Assembly: GCF_001613545.1 (NCBI RefSeq)
Contig: NZ_BDCO01000002.1
Location: forward strand, 1,736,001 to 1,800,000
Direction: 5' to 3'
DNA: 64,000 nucleotides
From: Terrimicrobium sacchariphilum
GTDB lineage: Bacteria > Verrucomicrobiota > Verrucomicrobiia > Chthoniobacterales > Terrimicrobiaceae
In this document: positions 43,501 through 50,710 of the stretch, piece after piece
Numbering within the stretch: the stretch's first letter is position 1
How the letters are laid out: each line of letters opens with the position of its first letter
Notes under the pieces: model-generated
Told to the model about the DNA's origin: nothing
Databases searched by the model: none
Seen by the model: only the letters and a program-made list of their open reading frames with translations
Position numbers and translations under genes: made by a program

Positions 43501-44043
43501 GAGGTGACCTTCGTGGCCGAGCCCGATGGCTCGGTTTGGAAATTCAAGGCCGGCAAGCAAACAATCGTGCTGAATCGCAGCGACGATAGCGTCCGCCTGT
43601 TTACCTGCCTGGAGGCCGAGGGAGGGGCGCTGAGCGCGCCGATGGAGATATATGGCGACGAGGCTCAGACGGGGAGCGGCCGGTACGTGGCAGCGAAAGC
43701 AGGCTCGATCACCAACAGCCCCGATACGCTCACCGCACCCAGCGCACAGTATGCATTCAGCGTTCCTGCCACCGGGAATTACGCCATATGGGCGCGGGTG
43801 AAGGCAGCGGACGGTGGGAGCCATTCTTTTTACTTTGCGCTGAATCCGGGAGCGAGCACGGCTTACACGCTCAAGTCGACCTACCCCAATTATGGAAGCT
43901 GGGTCTGGATCAAACTCAACGGGGCGGCAGCACTCAACGCGGGAAATAACATCCTTGCGATTCGGTACCGGCAGGCTCTTTGCAAGATCGACCAGTTTTT
44001 GGTTACCGAGGACAGTTACTTTGTTCCCTCCGGCAGTTACTAG
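40531..44043 (+). CDS. Heparinase II/III-like polysaccharide lyase with three CBM-like modules
   Basis: 1170 residues, secreted (signal MKIVPLLSGCLLAAFYGVSA). Order: N-terminal lyase segment (about 41-125, HPKLLLDTTKFNSIRSA); CBM35/CBM6-like module (about 128-260, WMEAEDVPVSAPM); second such module (about 270-450, WVEAESFQLNN); alpha/alpha-toroid (about 459-725, with NHLWTDMNAL and GADHEGPGYWCGID); heparinase-type beta-sandwich (about 730-1020, with NHVHPAASNFCIFG); and a third module at the C-terminus (about 1026-1170, CLEAEGGALSAPM). Asn/His, Tyr and His of these motifs are the expected lyase residues. The substrate is probably a uronic-acid polysaccharide; the exact one is unknown. Two modules interrupt the toroid. 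Confidence 0.85.
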   Translation: MKIVPLLSGCLLAAFYGVSAAGAQTTNTVNATTLASYDNVHPKLLLDTTKFNSIRSAIVTPPSGTRWADMWLDFKAVADAAAAKLPLEYTTPGTSDEQLWQREVGDTLGILAMAYVLTKTTPPAVDTIWMEAEDVPVSAPMTVYMEPTVSGGKYIATPIGGALNNPNAQSPSATYAFSTVRTANYHLWMRAYSPDANSNTAWLTVNGAQMSFTSPTPHASWKWVYCGSWNLSPGNHSFSLTFQKQGLCIDKLVFSSDPNLAPSGLGIEQRWVEAESFQLNNTGPATNPNNLNVKTSSGLMPFGDALAHGRKWLESWSGIPANNSLPAATAVPDAQKTLTLTGGSYDVWVRFKAPYKGHDSFYFGVDTLGYSQVALDGTSVFPYNALVPVAQLPYNKTLSAPNNAYAYREWVWRKVAANYTLAAGDHTFKLSNRDSSGGANPAIDRILVAPAGSAAPPEPNKYLAAAQLWARNSCSYPTWGTGDYGGDGLAAAHQLVGLSLLYDWCANVLGGMDHLMLKNTLSTRGADMYNGIPTAWWRDNYLQNHLWTDMNALTFAGVAIHGESGAPDTLPWLQAAMDKLGMTMYCLGSDGADHEGPGYWCGIDHLLKYMDVSKKILGVDFFGTPWFGETADYRLYFDLPRNGQTGSQTHINFADSVGYDWAGPNYILRKLAGEYNIPTAQWQAAEYDAKKINYSNNVTYNTGTSPWLNLVWYNLAVPENSPIAEGLSTFGYFDDLDFAVMRTGWDGDESVVAYQCGPFLGHGVEAKNTTNYVNWGGNHVHPAASNFCIFGSGEWLLQNAGYTYKMTAYTNSLLINGTGQLGEGAFTFNSKPASAADPNGTLNPAIDNDLSFTSPELDYVVGNATACYPVSAGLTKFRRHLLFLKPDVLVVVDDIALSAPKPLELRFFPKQQTVVQQGNVFKTQGPKAKLDFAVLRIPAEVQASTKTVPVTINTGGTSNRTAYSLSTTSNLASMSSAVAFSWSPNASTPREVTFVAEPDGSVWKFKAGKQTIVLNRSDDSVRLFTCLEAEGGALSAPMEIYGDEAQTGSGRYVAAKAGSITNSPDTLTAPSAQYAFSVPATGNYAIWARVKAADGGSHSFYFALNPGASTAYTLKSTYPNYGSWVWIKLNGAAALNAGNNILAIRYRQALCKIDQFLVTEDSYFVPSGSY

Positions 44044-44056
44044 CCGATTTGCTCCG

Positions 44057-44090
44057 ATGCCATGCGTCTGAGGTGGGCGCATGGCATTTC
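44057..44090 (+). terminator. Hairpin after the lyase gene
   Basis: A perfect 10-bp stem ATGCCATGCG/CGCATGGCAT (44057-44066, 44078-44087) is followed by TT. The T-run is short, so termination may be weak. It lies 13 nt after the lyase stop. Confidence 0.55.
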
Positions 44091-44151
44091 CAGGCTATTG
44101 AAAGACCGTAAAGAAGATCGCCTCCTGCCGCACTTTTGATACGACGTTCCC

Positions 44152-44937
44152 ATGGCTTTTCTGGAATGTCGTTTCTTCTCCGAGTCCCTTGGTCTGTCGT
44201 GTTCGATGAATGTGATCCTGCCTCAGGCAACCCGAGGGCAGATCGGAATGAAGGGACGGGTGCGCGGAAAGAAGCACCCGGTGCTGGTGCTCCTGCATGG
44301 CATGAGTGACGACCATACGATCTGGGCGCGACGCACCTCGATCGAACGGTACGCCGCGGATCTCGGTCTGGCTGTGATCATGCCGGCTGGAAACCTGAGT
44401 TGGTATCAGGACATGGCGTCGGGTCCGAAATACGCCACCTTTTTCCGTGAGGAACTGCTGGAAACAGCACGCAGTTTCTTTCCGCTTTCAGAGAGGCGGC
44501 AGGATAACTTCATCGCGGGGCTATCCATGGGCGGGTATGGCGCGCTTTATCTCGCCCTGACCCAGCCGGAGAAATACGCGGCCGCGGCGAGTCTCTCGGG
44601 GGCGGTGGATGTGGCGAATATCGCAGACGGGCGCGACGAACATTGGCGGACTGTGATGCGGTCGGTCTTTGGGGATTTCACGAAGATCGGCGGCGGTGCA
44701 TCCGACCTCTTTGCCATTTCCCGGAAACTCGTTCGTGCGGGAGTCAAACTCCCGGCGATTTATTCCTGCTGTGGTACGGAGGATCACTTGTTACTAGGAA
44801 ATCGACGATTTGCAGCTCACGCAACGAAGCTCAAGATGCCGTTTACCTACGAGGAGCACGAGGGGTTTGGTCATAGCTGGGACTACTGGGATCAGCAAAT
44901 CCAGCGAGTCCTGCAGTGGCTGCCTCTCAAGCGATGA
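44152..44937 (+). CDS. Esterase-D/tributyrin-esterase-like carboxylesterase
   Basis: 261 residues. The nucleophile motif is AGLSMGGYGALYLAL, the acid is CGTEDHLLLGN and the catalytic His is in GFGHSWDYWDQ, with the oxyanion strand VLVLLHGMSDDH. No signal peptide is seen, so it is cytosolic. Relatives hydrolyse acetyl or feruloyl esters of sugars, or S-formylglutathione. Sitting directly after the lyase, it may deacylate oligosaccharide products (inference). It begins 108 bp downstream. Confidence 0.88.
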   Translation: MAFLECRFFSESLGLSCSMNVILPQATRGQIGMKGRVRGKKHPVLVLLHGMSDDHTIWARRTSIERYAADLGLAVIMPAGNLSWYQDMASGPKYATFFREELLETARSFFPLSERRQDNFIAGLSMGGYGALYLALTQPEKYAAAASLSGAVDVANIADGRDEHWRTVMRSVFGDFTKIGGGASDLFAISRKLVRAGVKLPAIYSCCGTEDHLLLGNRRFAAHATKLKMPFTYEEHEGFGHSWDYWDQQIQRVLQWLPLKR

Positions 44938-45049
44938 CGGGGTGCTCCCGTGGCGCGTTAGCTAATCCTGCACCGTTGCGGCTTTACTAATGCGCCCTCT
45001 TTACAAGGGCGATGGTTTCCCTTATTGGACTCGCAGAGTCCCATTTGCC

Positions 45050-46231
45050 GTGAACCTTCGGAACTTTTTTTTGCTCGCTGCTGCCGTCATCGCAACCTCT
45101 TCCTCCTGGGCCGAGATCGAGTGGGAGCCCGTGGTGTACCCCAAGGACGAGCTCTATCCATCGATGATCTTCAGCACGGCGACGCTCAAACCGGGTGAGG
45201 ATGTATTTGCCAAGTGGGCAGGGCATGTTCTCGGTCAGGAAAACGGCGTCGTAGGGGTCAGTATCGATGGGCTGAAAAGCGGCGATATGGTACGCGTCGA
45301 GGTGAAACCCAATGCGGTAATGGAAGGGGGAGTCTTCGAGGGAAAAATCCCAAAACGGGCAGATACGTGGAAGATCTTTCCTAACCCCAAGTTTCGCTTC
45401 GATGCCTTGTTGTCCACGAAGCAGGCGACGCCGTTGAGCGTGACTTTCAAGGTATCGGTCAATGACAAGGATCTCGGCGAACAAACGCGCGATGTCACCT
45501 TGCAAACCATCAACGATTGCATGTTTGCAGTATCCGAGTCGGACGAGGAGGGGGATGTTTCGGATTACAGTTGGCTGTTTGCTGCTTATGTGAATGAAAA
45601 CCATCCGTGGATTGATGGCATTCTCCGGGAGGCTCTGGATACGGGGATTGTGAGCTCCTTCGATGGCTATCAGAGCGGCGATCCCGCAGTGGTGGCGGAT
45701 CAGGTGTTCGCCATCTGGCACGTGTTGCAGGAGCGGGGATTCCGGTATAGTGACATCACGACCACGGCGACGGATTCCGATGATGTCGCTCGCCAGCACG
45801 TCCGGCTATTCGATGACGCGATCAAGGCCCGTCAGGCCAATTGCGTCGATGGGAGTGTGCTCATGGCGTCGATCCTCAGAAAGATCGGCCTCAATCCCTA
45901 TCTCGTCAGCATTCCCGGCCACATGTTCCTCGCGGTTGATCTTGATGAGGAAGGGGAGAAGACGATCGCTATTGAGACCACCATGATGGGTGAAAAAGCC
46001 GATGAGGCCTCGGAGGGTGTTGATTGGATTTCAAAAAAGGATCTCAAAGTTCGCCGGAAAGCTCCGGGCTGGTTTGCCTTTGAGGCGGCGGTGCAGGCTG
46101 GCAATGAAGAGCTTAACGACGCATGGGACAAGCTTGAGGATCCCAAGGAAATGGATTACCAGATCATCGACATCGCCGAAGCGCGCAAGATGGGCATCAT
46201 CCCCATCAGCTATCGCGAGCCGTCGAAATAG
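45050..46231 (+). CDS. Secreted transglutaminase-like protein
   Basis: 393 residues from a GTG giving NLRNFFLLAAAVIATSSSWA, a signal peptide; an ATG 20 codons upstream is possible but would bury it. Residues 30-160 are a beta-rich domain. Residues 160-350 hold a transglutaminase-like core with Cys in QANCVDGSVLMASILRKIG and His in IPGHMFLAVDLD, plus a following acidic residue. The function is not known; it could process periplasmic peptides or amides. Confidence 0.75.
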   Translation: MNLRNFFLLAAAVIATSSSWAEIEWEPVVYPKDELYPSMIFSTATLKPGEDVFAKWAGHVLGQENGVVGVSIDGLKSGDMVRVEVKPNAVMEGGVFEGKIPKRADTWKIFPNPKFRFDALLSTKQATPLSVTFKVSVNDKDLGEQTRDVTLQTINDCMFAVSESDEEGDVSDYSWLFAAYVNENHPWIDGILREALDTGIVSSFDGYQSGDPAVVADQVFAIWHVLQERGFRYSDITTTATDSDDVARQHVRLFDDAIKARQANCVDGSVLMASILRKIGLNPYLVSIPGHMFLAVDLDEEGEKTIAIETTMMGEKADEASEGVDWISKKDLKVRRKAPGWFAFEAAVQAGNEELNDAWDKLEDPKEMDYQIIDIAEARKMGIIPISYREPSK

Positions 46232-46249
46232 GCGCGAAGTTCCAGCAAA

Positions 46250-46286
46250 GAAAAAAGCCCCCTGCGAGATGGATCCCGCAGAGGGC
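46250..46286 (-). terminator. Rho-independent terminator of pyk
   Basis: On the minus strand a 10-bp stem (GCCCTCTGCG/CGCAGGGGGC with one G-U pair) is followed by a T-run (complement of 46251-46256). It lies between the convergent transglutaminase-like and pyk genes. Confidence 0.85.
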
Positions 46287-46312
46287 TGAGATGATCGGTT
46301 TGGCTGAGCGCT

Positions 46313-47716
46313 TTAGGCGACGCGGCGAACCTGGATCGAATCGAAGCGGTCCTTGCCCGTCATGACATCCGTGAGGACGACGAGCTGGGTGCCGACTTCG
46401 ACCAGACCGAGTCGGAGAAGAACCTTCTCGGCTTCGGCAATGGTGTACTCGGGATTCAGGTCAAACGGCATCACGATGGGTAGGGTGGCCCAGTTCAGCG
46501 TGAGACGTCGCGCCACGTGTGCACTCGGCGTGAAGGCAAAGATGGGTGCCTCCGCCGGGCGCAGCTGGCTGAAGTGATCAGCCATGTATCCGCGCTTTGT
46601 GAAGACAACGATCTTCGATCCCGGAATGCTATTGGCGAGGGCGACGGCGGATTTGACCGCCTTTTGACGCACGTCGTTGATCTCGGCAAACTCGGCAAAT
46701 TCCGCTCCACCGCTGCGCTCGATGCGGCGTGACACGCGGTCAAACACCTGCACGCACTCGACGGGGTACTTGCCCACGGTGGTTTCTCCACTGAGCATGA
46801 TGGCATCGGCCTGTTCGAAGACGGCATTGGCGACATCCGTGATCTCTGCGCGCGTGGGGAGTGGGTTTTCGATCATCGATTCCAGCATGTGGGTCGCCAC
46901 GATCACCTGGCGTCCCAGGGTGATGCAACGTTTCACGATGCGGCGCTGAATGATCGGGAGTTCTTCCATCGGGCACTCGATACCGAGGTCGCCACGAGCG
47001 ACCATCACGACGTCGGCGCTGCGGATGATGTCGTCGATGACGGTGACGGCATGCTGGTCCTCGATCTTGGCGATGGCTCGGGCCTGACTGCCCGACTCGG
47101 CGAGGACACGCTTAAGGGCCTCGATGTCGGCGGCTTCACGACAAAAACTGAGTGCGACGTAATCCACGCCGACCTCGACGCCGACTTCGATGTCCTTGAG
47201 GTCCTTCTCCGTGAGGGGCGGGAGGTTGACCTTGACTCCGGGGAGGTTGATGTGGCGGCGGGAGCCGAGCACGCCCTGAGTCAGAACTTCACAGCGGATG
47301 CGATGGTGGTCTTTTTCGAGCACCTTCATGTGGATCACACCGTTGTCGACGAGAACGACGTCGCCGACCGAGATGTCATTCACGAGGCCCTCGTAATTGA
47401 CGTCCACCGAATGGCAATCCTCACTCTTTTCACCGCGGACAGTGAACTCAAAAATATCGCCCGGAGTCAGGTTGAGCTTGGCCGGGAGGTCTCCTGTACG
47501 GATGGCAGGTCCCTGCGTGTCCATGAGTATGCCGGTGATGACACCCAGTTCGGCTGAGATGGCGCGAATGCGCTTGGTCACCTCCCGCACCCAGTCGTGC
47601 GGAGCGTGGCTCATGTTCAGACGGAAGACATTCGCGCCGGCGAGGATAAGCGCGCGGAGTTTCTCCGGCGAGTCCGTCGCAGGACCGAGGGTACAGATAA
47701 TTTTCGTTTTTCGCAT
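46313..47716 (-). CDS. pyk: Pyruvate kinase
   Basis: 467 residues from the ATG giving MRKTKIICTLGPATDSPEKL; an upstream frame extension to 47764 is not family-like. The barrel has MVARGDLGIECPMEELP with the catalytic-site Glu/Lys region (RAIAKIEDQHAV). The C-terminal allosteric domain ends VVLTDVMTGKDRF. It makes pyruvate and ATP from phosphoenolpyruvate in glycolysis. The length equals common bacterial tetrameric PykF/PykA. Confidence 0.96.
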   Translation of the reverse strand: MRKTKIICTLGPATDSPEKLRALILAGANVFRLNMSHAPHDWVREVTKRIRAISAELGVITGILMDTQGPAIRTGDLPAKLNLTPGDIFEFTVRGEKSEDCHSVDVNYEGLVNDISVGDVVLVDNGVIHMKVLEKDHHRIRCEVLTQGVLGSRRHINLPGVKVNLPPLTEKDLKDIEVGVEVGVDYVALSFCREAADIEALKRVLAESGSQARAIAKIEDQHAVTVIDDIIRSADVVMVARGDLGIECPMEELPIIQRRIVKRCITLGRQVIVATHMLESMIENPLPTRAEITDVANAVFEQADAIMLSGETTVGKYPVECVQVFDRVSRRIERSGGAEFAEFAEINDVRQKAVKSAVALANSIPGSKIVVFTKRGYMADHFSQLRPAEAPIFAFTPSAHVARRLTLNWATLPIVMPFDLNPEYTIAEAEKVLLRLGLVEVGTQLVVLTDVMTGKDRFDSIQVRRVA

Positions 47717-47793
47717 TAATGGATCGTGTGTGGAGTGGTTGCCCGGTGCCGGGCGCCGTCTCACCTGACGTGTTTAGCCTCGGGAAGCAAGTT

Positions 47794-48678
47794 CTATTCC
47801 TCGCTCCGCCTCCGCCCGATCCATAGGGTAAAGATAAAGATCAGCAGCAGCAGCGTTCCCAGGGCGGCGCCAAAGGGTTGGGCTCGGCCGGAGGTGAATT
47901 GTTTGTAAATCACCTCGCCGATGGTCGGGGGATCGCCTCCGCCCATGAGGTTGGTGATGGCAAACATCGCTATGGAGGGAACAAAGACGAGAAGCGCTCC
48001 GGCGACGATGCCGGGGCTGGTGAGAGGAATGATGATCTGGGAAAAGGCGCGAACTGGCCGAGCCCCGAGATCATAGGCGGCCTCGATCATGGCATTATCC
48101 AGCCGCTCCACGCTGGTATAGATCGGCAGGATCATGAAGGGTAGATAGTTATAAACGAGTCCTAATACCGCGGCGAAAGGGGTATAAAGGATGGTGATCG
48201 GCTCGGGCACGATCTTGGCTGCAACGAGGAAACTGTTGATCAAGCCTTCCTTGCTCAGGATGGTGATCCACGCATAGGTGCGGATAAGGAAGCTCGTCCA
48301 GAATGGGATCATCACCAGGGTGAGGAGCATGTTCCTCATATTCTCCGGTGATCGACCGATGTAATAGGCGACCGGGTAGCCGATGACCATGCAGATGCCG
48401 GTCGTGAGCAGGGCGTACCAGATCGAGGTCCAGAAGACCTTCAACCATGTCCAGTTGAAGGCTCGCTGGTAGTTCTCGAGGGTGAAGGTGAACTCGATTG
48501 TGCCCAGGCCGCGCTGTTCGCCGAAGCTCAGCGCGACCAGGGTCAGAGTCGGAACGATGACAAACAGAATCAACCACGCTGCCAGCGGGGCAAAGACCAG
48601 CCAGGCGACCCAACTGGGCCGCCGTTTATAGGCGGATGCTCCGAGGTTATCCGTTGCAGCGGCGCTGATCCCGGCCAT
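47794..48678 (-). CDS. potB: Spermidine/putrescine ABC permease, PotB type
   Basis: 294 residues, six membrane helices. The ABC-permease EAA loop is EAAYDLGARPVRAFSQIIIP. It has the long first periplasmic loop of PotB. It is the last gene of a three-gene minus-strand unit, 3 nt after the solute-binding gene. It would import polyamines together with PotC. The transporter ATPase is not adjacent. Confidence 0.9.
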   Translation of the reverse strand: MAGISAAATDNLGASAYKRRPSWVAWLVFAPLAAWLILFVIVPTLTLVALSFGEQRGLGTIEFTFTLENYQRAFNWTWLKVFWTSIWYALLTTGICMVIGYPVAYYIGRSPENMRNMLLTLVMIPFWTSFLIRTYAWITILSKEGLINSFLVAAKIVPEPITILYTPFAAVLGLVYNYLPFMILPIYTSVERLDNAMIEAAYDLGARPVRAFSQIIIPLTSPGIVAGALLVFVPSIAMFAITNLMGGGDPPTIGEVIYKQFTSGRAQPFGAALGTLLLLIFIFTLWIGRRRSEE

Positions 48679-48681
48679 CGG

Positions 48682-49806
48682 TTATTCGGCTTTCAGAGAG
48701 GTGACGAGTTCGTCGACCTTGGTCGCCTGTCCGCCGATATCCTTGAAGGTCTGCATTTTGGAAATCTGCTCCGCCGTTGGGAAGCTGGCGGGGTTTTCCT
48801 GCTGTTCCTTGGTGAGCAGCGGCCGGGCGGCGGCGTTCGGGTTCAGGTACGGAAATGCGTCGGACATTTTCACGCTGATCTCCGGGCGCAGGATGAAGTT
48901 CATGAACTGCTGCGCATTCGTCGGGTGCTTGGCGATTTTTGGTATGGCCAGGCTGTCGATGAAAAGGTGGGTGCCTTCTTTCGGAATGACCCACTTGAAC
49001 TTCTTGTCGGCATTCAGCAGGAGCGCGCCTTCGCCGCCCCACACAACGCCGAGAGCGACATCGCCGTTGAGCAGCGCGGTCTTCGGGCTGTCGGAATCGT
49101 AGACCTTCACGAGCTGCACCCATTTGGCGACAGTCGGTTTGACCTTCTCGAGGTCGGCGTCGGTCATTTCATTGATCGGAATGCCCTGGGTCAGCATGGC
49201 CCAGGTGACGATCTCGCGAGCATCGTCGAGGACGACGATGTTTTTCTTGTACTTGTCCTGGAAGACATCGTTGAAGCCCGCGACTTCGTCTTTCACGAGT
49301 TCGGTATTTACGACGATGCCCACCGTGCCAGCCATGTAGGGGACGGTGTATTTATTGCCCGGGTCGAACGACATATTCAGGAACTCGGGGGCGATGTTCT
49401 TGAGGTTGGGAATCAGCGCATGGTCGATCGGGATGAGCAGGTTCTCCGCGATCAGGCCCTCAATGGCGTATTCGCTCGGCTGGATCAGATCATAGCTGCC
49501 TCCCCCCGCGAGGAGCTTGGCCAGCATTTCCTCGTTGGAGGCGTAGTTCTCCACCGATACCTGGATGCCGGTTTCCTTGGAGAAGGCATCGATGACGTCC
49601 TGCGGGATGTACTCGGACCAGCAGAAGATATTGAGCTTTTTCTCCTCCTCTTGCGGGGCGGGAGTCGTGGCAGCAGCCGCTGGCGACGAGCCTGGAGAAG
49701 ATGCGGGTGTGGGCGTTGAGGCGCTGGGCTCCGGCGGTTTTCCACATCCGGCAAGCGAGAGCATTGCCAGGGCGGACAGCATCAGGTGGCGTGCGTTGTT
49801 TTTCAT
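48682..49806 (-). CDS. potD: Polyamine-type ABC solute-binding lipoprotein, PotD type
   Basis: 374 residues. The signal MKNNARHLMLSALAMLSLAGC has lipobox LAGC. A Pro/Ser/Thr-rich linker (about 25-48) follows. The binding domain starts KLNIFCWSEYIPQDVIDAFS and contains YDLIQPSEYAIEGLIAENLL and LPYMAGTVGI-type segments of PotD/PotF. It is a lipoprotein, unlike the soluble E. coli PotD. It overlaps potC by 4 nt (ATGA). Confidence 0.92.
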   Translation of the reverse strand: MKNNARHLMLSALAMLSLAGCGKPPEPSASTPTPASSPGSSPAAAATTPAPQEEEKKLNIFCWSEYIPQDVIDAFSKETGIQVSVENYASNEEMLAKLLAGGGSYDLIQPSEYAIEGLIAENLLIPIDHALIPNLKNIAPEFLNMSFDPGNKYTVPYMAGTVGIVVNTELVKDEVAGFNDVFQDKYKKNIVVLDDAREIVTWAMLTQGIPINEMTDADLEKVKPTVAKWVQLVKVYDSDSPKTALLNGDVALGVVWGGEGALLLNADKKFKWVIPKEGTHLFIDSLAIPKIAKHPTNAQQFMNFILRPEISVKMSDAFPYLNPNAAARPLLTKEQQENPASFPTAEQISKMQTFKDIGGQATKVDELVTSLKAE

Positions 49807-50648
49807 GGGCTTTTTCTACGGGTTAGTAGTTCGCTGGCGATCACCAGCACGACTGTGCCGATGACAAAAAGGGTGCTGAGCGCGTTGAGTTGCGGGTTCA
49901 GGCCCACCTTGGCCATGCCATACACTTTGAGAGGCAGGGTCTGGGATTGAGCATTCGTGGTAAAAATCGACACGATGTATTCGTCGAGCGACAGGGTGAA
50001 GGACATCAGCGCACCGGAGACGATGGCGGGAAAAAGATAGGGGACGATGACCTTCCAAAAGGCTTGCGCCGGAGTCGCACCCAGATCCTGCGCCGCCTCC
50101 TCGAGAAAAGGGTCGAGGCCTTGCAGGCGGGCCTGGACGCCAACGAGGACAAAAGGGAAGCAAAACGTCGTATGGGCGATGATCATCGCGACATGACCGA
50201 GTGGTAATTTGAGCAGATGGACAAATTCCGCACGCATGCTCACGCCCATGAGCACCTCCGGGATCACCATCGGGATAAAAATAAGCAGGCCGATGGCGCG
50301 TTGGAACGGGAACCGGTAGCGATAAAGCATCCAAGCTCCGATCGTTCCGAGAGCGGTGGAGATTACCATGGTGGCGGTGGCCACGATGAGGCTGTTCTGG
50401 AAGGCGTGGAGGATGGGGGCGTTGGTAAAAAGCTCGCCGTACCACTTCCAGGTAAAGCCCTCCCAGCGGATATTCAGCTTGGAGTTGTTGAAGGAGAAGA
50501 TGATCAGCAGCAGGATCGGAATGTACAGGAACGCAAAAACGCCAATCGTCCAGGCTCCAAAGAGCCAGCGCTGTACCACCGGGCCGTGGATTTTACGGAA
50601 GAAGGCCGGAAAGGAGGAGGCCGCCATTCCGGGATCTGCTGCGGACAT
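49803..50648 (-). CDS. potC: Spermidine/putrescine ABC permease, PotC type
   Basis: 281 residues, six membrane helices. The start contains LYIPILLLIIFSFNNSKLNI and the EAA loop is EAAQDLGATPAQAFWKVIVP. It is first in the operon potC-potD-potB. A TACATT box 5 nt before the ATG, with TGGACG 18 nt upstream, could be a leaderless promoter of the unit. Confidence 0.9.
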   Translation of the reverse strand: MSAADPGMAASSFPAFFRKIHGPVVQRWLFGAWTIGVFAFLYIPILLLIIFSFNNSKLNIRWEGFTWKWYGELFTNAPILHAFQNSLIVATATMVISTALGTIGAWMLYRYRFPFQRAIGLLIFIPMVIPEVLMGVSMRAEFVHLLKLPLGHVAMIIAHTTFCFPFVLVGVQARLQGLDPFLEEAAQDLGATPAQAFWKVIVPYLFPAIVSGALMSFTLSLDEYIVSIFTTNAQSQTLPLKVYGMAKVGLNPQLNALSTLFVIGTVVLVIASELLTRRKSP

Positions 50649-50710
50649 GCTTCAATGTAAGCAATTTCCGCGCCGAGCGTCCAGTTTTTGGGGCGGGTGT
50701 TCGGAGCTGT

